DNA of 64,000 nt from Kiritimatiellales bacterium (GTDB lineage Bacteria; Verrucomicrobiota; Kiritimatiellia; Kiritimatiellales; Pontiellaceae), in the NCBI GenBank assembly GCA_003246265.1, contig QKAU01000007.1, positions 1-64,000 on the forward strand. Reading direction: 5' to 3'. Position numbers and translations under genes: made by a program. The notes under the pieces were generated by a model, which was not told where the DNA came from, made no database searches, and saw only the letters and a list, made by a program, of their open reading frames with translations. Positions 19,098 through 27,978 of this stretch are shown one piece after another (position 1 is the first letter of the stretch; every line of letters starts with the position of its first letter).

Positions 19098-19717
19098 TCC
19101 CCGTCTCCTTTCACTTCGTGCTTTTCAACCTTCACCCACGCCTGCCCAACCACCTGCACCACCCGCACCGGCGTACCGGCGGACAGGGCCTCTCCGTTCA
19201 CGCTTTGCGCCTTCACGTGTTCGACAACATCGCCGACGGTGGTCTTGATTTCCCCGAATCCGCCAGCGGGTATGTCCAGATAGACCGTGCCCAGCGCCCC
19301 CTTGCAGGAAGCCATGTTCTTGGTTCCCTCTTCGCCAAGGCGGCCCAGCGCATAGATCACCGACGCGATCAGCAGCATGCCGCACACCCCCCAGATCGAG
19401 GAGATGCCCATTGCTCGCAAAACAGGCATCCCCTCGGTGGTATAAAGGGCGCTTCCCCATGAGAAGAGGGTGAAGAAGATGATGATCGAGCGGAAGCTGA
19501 GTATCTTGAAGGCCTGCGAGGACTCGACGGCGTCCGGATGGCCCACCTCGTCCGGGGCATCCACATCCCCGGCGTCCAGCCCCCCGGCATCGACCTCGTC
19601 CCCGCCGAGGCCGAGAAACGCGGCTATGATCTGCCAGACGAAGAATACGCTGAAAAACGCCGCCATTCCGTAGAAGACCCTTGTCGCGGCACCCAAACCA
19701 TCCCACCATTCCTGCAT
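19085..19717 (-). CDS. NfeD-like (YuaF-type) membrane protein
   Basis: TM segments then OB-like C-terminus (GTVYLDIPAGGFGEIKTTV...EALSAGTPVRVVQVVGQAWVKVE); overlaps flotillin start. Confidence 0.8.
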   Translation of the reverse strand: MQEWWDGLGAATRVFYGMAAFFSVFFVWQIIAAFLGLGGDEVDAGGLDAGDVDAPDEVGHPDAVESSQAFKILSFRSIIIFFTLFSWGSALYTTEGMPVLRAMGISSIWGVCGMLLIASVIYALGRLGEEGTKNMASCKGALGTVYLDIPAGGFGEIKTTVGDVVEHVKAQSVNGEALSAGTPVRVVQVVGQAWVKVEKHEVKGDGECRD

Positions 19718-19733
19718 GGCATCCCCCTTTCAG

Positions 19734-20192
19734 CTATTGGTAGAGCCCCTTTTCGCACGATGACACGAAACTTTCCGCCGTGGATTTGAGCCGCTCCCAT
19801 GCCTGGCGAATCATCTCCGCTTCGGAGAGGTCGATCACCCCGTCGTTTTCGATGCTCGCGGTCAGGACGTCGAGCAGGTCGGAAAATTCGCGTACCACCC
19901 GGCGCGTCATGTGCAGGAGGGGGATGGCGTCGGTCTCCTCCAGCGGCAGGTTGGGCACATAGTAGCCGTTGGCCTTCTGGCAGAGCCATTCGATGGGCCC
20001 CGTGTCCTGGGTCAACGCGTAGACGCGGGCGAGACGGTCGAGCGGATTGTCGGCCCCGCTCGCATCCTCCGAGTCGTTGGGTTGGCACCACTTGTAGATG
20101 AGCGACGTGGAGAGGCCGAGGTCGGCCGCGACCGACTTGACCCCCAGGTTTGCCACCGACTTCTTCAGCACCTCGTACGAATCCATCGCCAT
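19734..20192 (-). CDS. CII-like (CP76-type) phage-regulator family protein
   Basis: DSYEVLKKSVANLGVKSVAADLGLSTSLIYKWCQPNDSEDASGADNPLDRLARVYALTQDTGPIEWLC. Confidence 0.72.
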   Translation of the reverse strand: MAMDSYEVLKKSVANLGVKSVAADLGLSTSLIYKWCQPNDSEDASGADNPLDRLARVYALTQDTGPIEWLCQKANGYYVPNLPLEETDAIPLLHMTRRVVREFSDLLDVLTASIENDGVIDLSEAEMIRQAWERLKSTAESFVSSCEKGLYQ

Positions 20193-20366
20193 GCCCCCGT
20201 TCCGTTGCATGCGGTTTTGCCAGCCTCCGCCCCCGCCTGCCATTACAACCTCCGAAGAATCGTGCAATGGTGCAAAGACAGTCCATTCCATTATGCAAGT
20301 GGACATCCTAGAAAGATGTTGATAGCTTGTCCATCTGCAAAAACACAGCCACCAACGGGGGGAACG

Positions 20367-20741
20367 ATGACCTGTCCAAAATGCGGCAACGAAATGAAAC
20401 CAAACCACTACAAGGGTGTCGAATACGACCAGTGCAGCGAATGCGGCGGCCTCTGGTTCGATGCGCTGGAGGCGGAGGAACTGCTCGACGAAGCCAAGGA
20501 CGCCGCCCAGATCGACACCGGCGATGCCAAGACCGGCAAGCAGATGAACCGCATGTCGGATGCCAAATGCCCCCGTTGCGGCGCGGGCATGCTGCCAGTC
20601 CACGACGTGGAGCAACCGCACATCCAGCTCGATGGGTGCCCCGCCTGCCACGGGACCTTCTTCGATGCGGGCGAATACCGGGATTTCTGCGAGGAAACCT
20701 TCATGGACCGCCTCAAGGACCGATTCGCGCGAAAGGGCTGA
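20367..20741 (+). CDS. Tandem TFIIB-type zinc-ribbon protein
   Basis: CPKCGNEM...QCSECGGLWFDALEAEELL and CPRCGAGM...GCPACHGTFFDAGEYRDF. Confidence 0.88.
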   Translation: MTCPKCGNEMKPNHYKGVEYDQCSECGGLWFDALEAEELLDEAKDAAQIDTGDAKTGKQMNRMSDAKCPRCGAGMLPVHDVEQPHIQLDGCPACHGTFFDAGEYRDFCEETFMDRLKDRFARKG

Positions 20742-20907
20742 CCGAATCCGGTCGAGGCTCCCGCACCCTACCCCCTGCGTCTCTCGGTGGCGGAAGGGTC
20801 CGCCGATGCCCAAACCCCCACCCGGCAAGCTTGACCTCCGCGGCGTTCGCGCGTAGGGTTTCCGCCTTTTACCCCCCTAGGGGAAAACTACAGGAGACCA
20901 TCGGTTT

Positions 20908-22203
20908 ATGAACGTTTCAGTCAAGGATGCAGGCAGCTGCCGCAAGACCATGAGCATAGAGATTCCGGCCGACAAACTGTCGGAGGAGCGCGAGGAAACC
21001 CTCAAGGCCTACGCCCGCTACGCCAATATCCCGGGATTCCGCAAGGGCAAGGCGCCGCGCCACGTGGTGGCCAAGAAGTATGCCAAGGAGATCGACCAGG
21101 ACATCCAGGAGCGCGTCGTGCCCAGATTCTACCACGAAGCCCTCAAGGAGACCGACCTCAAGGTGGTCAACATCGTCGATGTCTCCCCGCTGAACATCGA
21201 TGGCGACCAGCCGCTCACCTTCGAAGTGACCGTCGACGTGGAACCGGAGTTCAAGCTGCCGAAGTACGCCGAAATCGCGGTCAAGGTGGCGAAGCCCGAA
21301 GTGACCGACGCCCAGGTCCAGGAGCAGGTCGATGCCCTGCGCAACCAGCATGCGAACTACGAAGAGGCGGAAGGCAAGGCCGTCGAGAAGGGCGACATGG
21401 CCCAGCTGACCTACTCGGCCACCGTGGACGGAACCCCCCTGCAGGAAGCGATTCCCGAGGCGAAGGGGATCGGCGCCGGAAGCGGCTACTGGGTTTCGGC
21501 CGACGAATACGCCTTTATTCCCGGCATGGGCGAGGCGATCCTAGGCATGAACGTCGGCGACAAGAAGGCAGTCCCCGTCCAGTTTCCCGACACCTTCATG
21601 GTCAAGGAGCTGGCGGGCGCTAAAACGGTCTACCAGATCGAGGTCACTGCCGTGCGCGTACGGACCCTCCCCGCACTCGACGAGCAGTTCCTTGGGCAAT
21701 TGCGCGTGGGGTCGGAGGAGGAGCTGCGCCAGCGCATCCGCGAGGAACTCGAACAGCAGGCCGAAAACGCCGTTTTGCAGCAGAAGCACGAGCAGATCAT
21801 CGAATACCTCATCAAGAAGACGGATCTGGACGTGCCGGAGAGCGTCGTCCAGCAGCAGACCCGCAACGTCATGTACGACATGGCCCACCGCCGCATGATG
21901 ATGGGGCAGACGCAGGAGCAGATCGCCGAGGATCGCGACGCCATCCTGAAAGAGGCCGAAAAACGGGCCTTGGAGAACACCAAGCTGCGCTACATTGGCC
22001 TTGGAATTGCTAAAGAACTGGGGTTGGAAGCCTCTGAAAGCGAGATCGATGAAGAGATTGCGGGCATGGCCATACGGCAGCGCAAGGATGCGCGCGCCCT
22101 GCGCAAGGAGATGGAGCAGGATGATTCCATCGCCGGTGTAGGCGACCAGATCCGCTTCAACAAGGCGCTCGACTACATGGTCGAACACGCCAAGGTCAAG
22201 TAG
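20908..22203 (+). CDS. tig: Trigger factor
   Basis: NVSVKDAGSCRKTMSIEIPADKL..., PGFRKGKAPRHVV; followed by clpP and clpX. Confidence 0.95.
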   Translation: MNVSVKDAGSCRKTMSIEIPADKLSEEREETLKAYARYANIPGFRKGKAPRHVVAKKYAKEIDQDIQERVVPRFYHEALKETDLKVVNIVDVSPLNIDGDQPLTFEVTVDVEPEFKLPKYAEIAVKVAKPEVTDAQVQEQVDALRNQHANYEEAEGKAVEKGDMAQLTYSATVDGTPLQEAIPEAKGIGAGSGYWVSADEYAFIPGMGEAILGMNVGDKKAVPVQFPDTFMVKELAGAKTVYQIEVTAVRVRTLPALDEQFLGQLRVGSEEELRQRIREELEQQAENAVLQQKHEQIIEYLIKKTDLDVPESVVQQQTRNVMYDMAHRRMMMGQTQEQIAEDRDAILKEAEKRALENTKLRYIGLGIAKELGLEASESEIDEEIAGMAIRQRKDARALRKEMEQDDSIAGVGDQIRFNKALDYMVEHAKVK

Positions 22204-22221
22204 TCGGAAACGGAGTTTGGG

Positions 22222-22821
22222 ATGAACGAAAGGGCGCAAATGCTGGTACCCATCGTAGTTGAGCAAACCGGGCGCGGGGAGCGTTCGTACGACATCTACT
22301 CCCGCCTTCTCAAGGAGCGCATCATCTTCCTCGGCACGGCGATCGACGACGACGTGGCGAACCTGGTGATTGCCCAGCTCCTGTTCCTGCAGAGCGAGGA
22401 TCCGGAAAAGGATATCAGCCTCTACATCAACTCGCCGGGCGGCGTAGTGACCGCCGGCCTGGCGATCTATGACACGATGCAGTTCCTGAAATGCGACATC
22501 ACCACCTACTGCGTCGGCCAGGCGGCCAGCATGGGCGCGGTGCTGCTCGCCGCCGGGGCCAAGGGCAAGCGCTACGCCCTGCCCAATGCACGCATCATGA
22601 TCCACCAGCCCCTCGGCGGCGCCCAGGGGCAGGCCACCGACATCAACATCCAGGCGCAGGAGATCATGCGCATGAAGCAGATCCTCAACGAAATCCTGGC
22701 CAACCACTCGGGACGCAAGGTCGAGGACCTGGAACGCGACACCGATCGCGACAACTTCATGTCGGCCCGTCAGGCCGTCGAGTATGGCCTGGTCGACGAA
22801 GTGGTCACCCACGCGAAGTAA
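22222..22821 (+). CDS. clpP: ATP-dependent Clp protease proteolytic subunit
   Basis: [39 protein letters not shown]. Confidence 0.97.
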   Translation: MNERAQMLVPIVVEQTGRGERSYDIYSRLLKERIIFLGTAIDDDVANLVIAQLLFLQSEDPEKDISLYINSPGGVVTAGLAIYDTMQFLKCDITTYCVGQAASMGAVLLAAGAKGKRYALPNARIMIHQPLGGAQGQATDINIQAQEIMRMKQILNEILANHSGRKVEDLERDTDRDNFMSARQAVEYGLVDEVVTHAK

Positions 22822-22839
22822 CTCGAACAGGACAAGGCG

Positions 22840-24102
22840 ATGCCCGACAAGCGAACCACCCCCGAATGCTCCTTCTGCGGAAAGACCGAAAAGGAGGTCA
22901 AGCGCCTCATTGCCGGCCCGGGGGTCTTCATCTGCGACGAATGCGTGGGCCTGTGCGACGCACTGCTCGGCCACCGTTCAACATCGCATCCCGAAGAACC
23001 GACTTCATCGCGCGAAATCGGCGTCCTGAGCCCACACGAGATCAAGCAGAAGCTCGACGAGTACGTGGTGGGCCAGGAGACGGCCAAGAAGGTGCTGTCG
23101 GTCGCGGTGCACAACCACTACAAGCGGATGTTCGCCAAGCTGGACGACGACGGCATCGAGATCGACAAGAGCAACGTGCTGCTGGTCGGTCCGACCGGCA
23201 GCGGCAAGACCCTGCTGGCCAAGACGCTGGCCCGCACCCTCAACGTCCCCTACGCCATCACCGACGCCACCACGGTCACCGAGGCCGGCTATGTCGGCGA
23301 AGATGTCGAAAACATCCTGCTCCAGCTGATCCAGAACGCCGACTTCGACGTCGAGCGGGCGCAGCGCGGCATCATCTATATCGACGAAATCGACAAGATC
23401 GGCCGGAAGACCGAGAACGTCTCGTTGACGCGCGACGTCTCGGGCGAAGGTGTCCAGCAGGCGCTGCTCAAGATCCTCGAAGGCACCGTTTCGCGCGTTC
23501 CACCGAAGGGCGGACGCAAGCATCCGCAGCAGGAGTATATCGAGATCGACACCTCGAACATCCTCTTCATCTGCGGGGGGGCGTTCGTCGGCATCGAGGA
23601 GATCATCAAGCGGCGCGCCGACAAGAAGACGATGGGTTTCGGAAAGGCCGCCGAAGAGGAGCTCTCCCCCAATTTCGTCACCATGAACGTCGAATCGGAA
23701 GACCTGCTCAAGTTCGGGCTCATCCCCGAGTTCATCGGCCGCCTGCCGGTGGTCACCATGCTCGACGAGCTGACCGAGCAGGAGCTGGTGCGGATCCTGA
23801 CCGAACCGAAGAACGCAATGGTCAAGCAGTACAAGAAGCTGCTCTCGATGGACGGCGTCGACCTCGAGTTCGAAGAGGACGCCTTGGCCGCCCTGGCCCG
23901 CATGGCCATCAAGCGCAAGACCGGCGCCCGGGGACTGCGGGCGATCATCGAGCACCTCATGCTCGACGTGATGTACGAGATTCCCATGCGCGACAACGTC
24001 AGCCGATGCACCATCACGCGCGAAATGGTGGAGCATGGACTCCACCCGCTCGAGGGGCTCACCCTGCGCGACAAGAGCGACGAGAAGAAGAAGTCGGCCT
24101 AG
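22840..24102 (+). CDS. clpX: ATP-dependent Clp protease ATP-binding subunit ClpX
   Basis: [27 protein letters not shown] zinc finger, [26 protein letters not shown]. Confidence 0.97.
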   Translation: MPDKRTTPECSFCGKTEKEVKRLIAGPGVFICDECVGLCDALLGHRSTSHPEEPTSSREIGVLSPHEIKQKLDEYVVGQETAKKVLSVAVHNHYKRMFAKLDDDGIEIDKSNVLLVGPTGSGKTLLAKTLARTLNVPYAITDATTVTEAGYVGEDVENILLQLIQNADFDVERAQRGIIYIDEIDKIGRKTENVSLTRDVSGEGVQQALLKILEGTVSRVPPKGGRKHPQQEYIEIDTSNILFICGGAFVGIEEIIKRRADKKTMGFGKAAEEELSPNFVTMNVESEDLLKFGLIPEFIGRLPVVTMLDELTEQELVRILTEPKNAMVKQYKKLLSMDGVDLEFEEDALAALARMAIKRKTGARGLRAIIEHLMLDVMYEIPMRDNVSRCTITREMVEHGLHPLEGLTLRDKSDEKKKSA

Positions 24103-24140
24103 CGCAGTTCACGAATGAGATGCAGCTGCCGTTCTCCACT

Positions 24141-24167
24141 GGAAGGGACGGCTTTCCCCAGCCGTCC
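24141..24167. repeat. Palindromic REP-like element, copy 1 (intergenic)
   Basis: GGGACGGCT-TTCCCC-AGCCGTCC; same core recurs inside thrC at 33170-33191. Confidence 0.5.
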
Positions 24168-24253
24168 ACGGCGGTGCGGGACACACCTCCCTACCCATCA
24201 ACGGCAACTCAACCGTTGTCAGGCCGGGAACCAAGGCTCCGACCCGTTCCCGC

Positions 24254-25837
24254 CTATCGCGGCTTGAGCACCACGAAGGTCGGCAGGCCCTGCACCCCAA
24301 AATACTCCATCACGGCCTTGGTTTCGGGGTCGGTCGGATCCTCGGCCACATACTTCACAAAGGCATAGCCTTCGAGCCTGGCCTTCACGGCTTCGTCGCG
24401 GAACGTGGTCTTGTCCATGGCCTGGCAGTTCTTGCACCAGCTGGCCCAGAAATCGATGAACACCGGCTTGCCCTCGGTACGTGCGCCTTCCAGCACACTG
24501 GAGAAACCGCCGTTGGTCGCGCCATCCACCACCACGTGCCCGCCCGCCGCGCCGGCATCGGCCACATCCAGCGGCCGCAGGGCGCGGTAGCCCAGGTGCC
24601 CGTAGTAGAGGGCGAAGAAGACAATGCCCGCGCCAAAACCGTATTTGACCATCACCATCCACCTGCCAGGTTTGGGCAGGAAGGAGAGGCCGGCGCCCGC
24701 AAAGGGCCACGGCAGGGCCATACCGATACCCAGCACGAACGGCAGCACCAGTCCGGCCGGCCCCACGCTCGTGGCCAGCAGCAGCACGGCAATTACCACC
24801 GGAGCCACGCAGGCCCCCGCCAGGAGTGCCGCAACCGCCCCCATGCCCATCGCCACAAGGAAGCTCCCCGGCTTCTGCGGACCACTGCCCAGCTTCCCTT
24901 GGAACCGCGAAAGGTCGATGTGGATGACATCGAACATGGCCAGGGCCAGCAATATGAAGATCGCGGCGATGACGAAGTTGAACCAGGGGTTGGACTGGAT
25001 CGTGCCGAATTGGGATCCGGTAAGCACCACGACCACGCCCAGCAACCCATAGACCAGTGCAATGCCGAGGCCGTATACCGCGCCCAGCGCAAAGCCCCGC
25101 CCCTTGGAGCCCGCCTGCGCCCCGGCTCCGATGATCGCCAGGTTGATCGGAATCATTGGCAGTACGCATGGGGTGAGGTTGAGCGCAAGCCCGCCAACCA
25201 GAATGAAGAGGATGGTCACGAAGAGGCCCGATTCGCGCACGAACGCAACGGGATCGTTGAGAAAGAGCCGGAACACCCCGGCTTCCTGACCGCCGTGCTC
25301 GGCCTTGTCTAGGAACTGGATGAAGGGCTGCGCCTTGAGGTAGCCCACCGCGGAGTGGAGCACTTCGAATCCCCCCAGCTCGGCGAGCCAATCCTCCGCG
25401 CCCGCACTTGCGGCAACGTTTCCATCCGTCGTTCCGGCGGTGGCGGAGGGAAGTTCGACCACCATGGCCTGGGGAATGAAGCAGACCGAATCGTTGCACC
25501 CCCAGTATTGGACATGCACCGCCGCCGCTCCTTCCGGCCTGGGCTTCCAGGCATACCGCGCCTTGAACGGCTGGTCGTAGACCGGCTTCGGCTCGCCGGT
25601 GTTGGGATCGGTGATGGAGGCCGCCGGGGGAAGCTCGATCGCCTCCTGTTCCGTACCGACCGCGTCGGTCACCTTGAGGTGGTCTGCATAGAGGTAGTGG
25701 TTCCCGGGAACATCGACCTGCAACCGGACTGCGTCGCCGGCCACCTCCACCTGCATGCCGAACGGATCCGCAAGCTGCGACTGCGCAACGATCGGCGTGG
25801 CCACCAGCAACACCAACAACCATCGAAAAAGGATCAT
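24254..25837 (-). CDS. dsbD: Thiol:disulfide interchange protein DsbD
   Basis: DsbD N-domain (YWGCNDSVCFIPQ), polytopic core (LTPCVLPMIPINLAIIG, GACVAPVVIAVLL), thioredoxin WASWCKNCQ. Confidence 0.92.
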   Translation of the reverse strand: MILFRWLLVLLVATPIVAQSQLADPFGMQVEVAGDAVRLQVDVPGNHYLYADHLKVTDAVGTEQEAIELPPAASITDPNTGEPKPVYDQPFKARYAWKPRPEGAAAVHVQYWGCNDSVCFIPQAMVVELPSATAGTTDGNVAASAGAEDWLAELGGFEVLHSAVGYLKAQPFIQFLDKAEHGGQEAGVFRLFLNDPVAFVRESGLFVTILFILVGGLALNLTPCVLPMIPINLAIIGAGAQAGSKGRGFALGAVYGLGIALVYGLLGVVVVLTGSQFGTIQSNPWFNFVIAAIFILLALAMFDVIHIDLSRFQGKLGSGPQKPGSFLVAMGMGAVAALLAGACVAPVVIAVLLLATSVGPAGLVLPFVLGIGMALPWPFAGAGLSFLPKPGRWMVMVKYGFGAGIVFFALYYGHLGYRALRPLDVADAGAAGGHVVVDGATNGGFSSVLEGARTEGKPVFIDFWASWCKNCQAMDKTTFRDEAVKARLEGYAFVKYVAEDPTDPETKAVMEYFGVQGLPTFVVLKPR

Positions 25838-25916
25838 ACCCGAAAACCTCGCTTGAATGTTGCCTTCGACACGACGCGGGAACCATAATTCAATCGAATT
25901 ACGGTTAGAAGCACTT

Positions 25917-27290
25917 ATGAGCGGAATCATCGGGCAGAGGGAATGCGCGTTGCGCGTCGTCGAGCGACTGCAGGGAGCGGGATTCGAGGCCCTGTTCGCC
26001 GGCGGATGCGTGCGCGATCGGTTGCTGGGGCGCGAACCCAAGGACTACGACGTTGCAACCAACGCACTGCCGGACGAGGTGGAGCGCCTCTTCCCCAAAA
26101 CCCTCTCGATCGGCAAGGCGTTCGGCGTCATCGCCGTCGTCGCGGACCGGCAGACGGTCGAGGTCGCCACGTTCCGCAGGGACGTCGGCACCCTGGATGG
26201 CCGGCGGCCGGCATCGGTTGTCTTCTGCGCGGCCGAAGAGGATGCAAGGCGCCGGGATTTTACGATCAACGGCATGTTCTACGACCCGCTCGCCGACCGG
26301 CTGATCGACTACGTGGGAGGGCGGGCCGACCTGGAACGGCGGATCGTGCGTGCCATAGGCCATCCATCCGAGCGGTTCGCCGAGGACCATCTGCGCATGC
26401 TGCGCGCCATCCGATTTGCCCACACGCTGGGCTTCGCGCTGGACCCGGACACCGGAAACGCCATCCGGGCCATGGCCCCGCTCATCGCGAAGATCAGCAC
26501 CGAACGGATCGAGCAGGAACTGACGAGGACGCTCACCGAAGGCCTCCGCCCCGGCGATGCCGTCCGGCAGCTGCTCGATACCGGCCTGCTGGAGCCGATC
26601 CTGCCGGAACTCCTTCCCTTGGCCGGACAGGCGCAACCCCCGCAGTTCCATCCCGAAGGCGATGTCTTTACCCATACCTGCCTGATGCTCAACCTCGCCG
26701 CGGCGCACCGCCCCCCGGAACCTCCGGCCTATTCGCCAAGGGAACTGGCCTATGCGGTCCTGCTGCACGACGTGGGAAAGCCGCCGACCGCGCGCATCGG
26801 CACGGGAGCGGATGGCGAACCGCGCATTCGCTTCGACGGCCATGCGCAGATCGGCGCGGAGATGGCCGAGGAGATCCTGCTTCGCCTGCGGCTCCCGAAC
26901 AGGGATCGGCAGCATATTGTCGAGGCCATCCGGGGGCATATGCGCTTCATGGATGTGCAGAACATGCGGACCTCGAAGCTGCGCCGGATGATCGGCGCAG
27001 AGACGTTCGACCTCGAAATGGAGCTGCACCGGCTCGACTGCCTCGGCTCCCACGAGATGCTCGACAACTACGACTTCATCCGCGACTGCCAGAAGCGGAT
27101 GGCCGACGAACCGGTCCTGCCCGAACCATGGGTCCGAGGCCACGACCTGCTCGACCTGGGCCTGCAGGAAGGCCGACTGGTGGGCCAGTTCCTGAAGGAA
27201 GCGTACGATGCCCAGATTGAAGAGCGCTTCCCCGACCGTGATGCGTTGATGACGTGGCTTCGGCAGGAGGTTGCGCGGCATAACGCTTGA
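25917..27290 (+). CDS. CCA-adding / poly(A) polymerase-family tRNA nucleotidyltransferase with HD domain
   Basis: FAGGCVRDRLLGREPKDYDVATNALPDEV, RRRDFTINGMFYDP, HDVGKPPT HD motif. Confidence 0.92.
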   Translation: MSGIIGQRECALRVVERLQGAGFEALFAGGCVRDRLLGREPKDYDVATNALPDEVERLFPKTLSIGKAFGVIAVVADRQTVEVATFRRDVGTLDGRRPASVVFCAAEEDARRRDFTINGMFYDPLADRLIDYVGGRADLERRIVRAIGHPSERFAEDHLRMLRAIRFAHTLGFALDPDTGNAIRAMAPLIAKISTERIEQELTRTLTEGLRPGDAVRQLLDTGLLEPILPELLPLAGQAQPPQFHPEGDVFTHTCLMLNLAAAHRPPEPPAYSPRELAYAVLLHDVGKPPTARIGTGADGEPRIRFDGHAQIGAEMAEEILLRLRLPNRDRQHIVEAIRGHMRFMDVQNMRTSKLRRMIGAETFDLEMELHRLDCLGSHEMLDNYDFIRDCQKRMADEPVLPEPWVRGHDLLDLGLQEGRLVGQFLKEAYDAQIEERFPDRDALMTWLRQEVARHNA

Positions 27291-27292
27291 AG

Positions 27293-27976
27293 TCAGCCGC
27301 CCTCCACGATCCGGACGTCGGCGGACCGGATAACCTTGAGCTGCGCCCTGCCCTTGTATCGCCCCACCTTTCCCCTGGCCTCGATCCAGTCGCCGACCGC
27401 CGGAGGCCTTTCCAGCTCCAGCCAATGAACCACCTCCAGCTCGCCGGAGGCGTCCCTGAGGATGATCCGGTGCGGCGCGTTCGATCCCTGGCCCGGACAC
27501 CCTAACCGAACCACCTCTCCGCGGACCGTCCGCCAGGTGTCCGGCTCGGCCAGGACGACGGACGAAAGCGTGTCATCGCCGGGATCCGGGCGACTCGGCA
27601 GAAGGGTGGAACGCTCGACGCGGTAGGCCCGCATGCGAAGATCGCGGTTTCTTCCGAAGAGCAGAATGCCTTCGGCCCCTATCCGCTCCCCCGCGGGCGG
27701 CATATCCGCATCGGGCGCCCTATCGCGGAAGACCGGAAGCGTTCCGGTGCCATCGTCGATGAAATAGAGGATGCTTCCGTTCGCGAGCCTGCGCGCATCC
27801 GACTCCAACATCCCCTCGACGCGCACGCGCGCGAAGTTCATGCACGGTCCGATTTGATCCACCCGGACCAGGGGCCAGCCGGCGATCTGCCGGTGCCGGT
27901 GCGCGGCCAGCAGGATCAGACACGCCGCGATGAACATGGCCGAACCGGCTATGATTCGTCGCGTCTGCCGGCGCAC
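27293..27976 (-). CDS. Membrane-anchored hypothetical protein, possible OB-fold domains
   Basis: N-terminal TM; ARVRVEGMLESDARRLANGSILYFIDDGTGTLPVFRDR and DWIEARGKVGRYKGRAQLKVIRSADVRIV resemble OB-fold modules. Confidence 0.6.
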   Translation of the reverse strand: MRRQTRRIIAGSAMFIAACLILLAAHRHRQIAGWPLVRVDQIGPCMNFARVRVEGMLESDARRLANGSILYFIDDGTGTLPVFRDRAPDADMPPAGERIGAEGILLFGRNRDLRMRAYRVERSTLLPSRPDPGDDTLSSVVLAEPDTWRTVRGEVVRLGCPGQGSNAPHRIILRDASGELEVVHWLELERPPAVGDWIEARGKVGRYKGRAQLKVIRSADVRIVEGG

Positions 27977-27978
27977 GG

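Noticed and set aside
19734-20192. Prophage remnant around the CII-like regulator
   Set aside because: Neighbouring genes are flotillin, NfeD, zinc-ribbon and tig-clpPX; no integrase, terminase or structural genes, so only the regulator family is phage-related.
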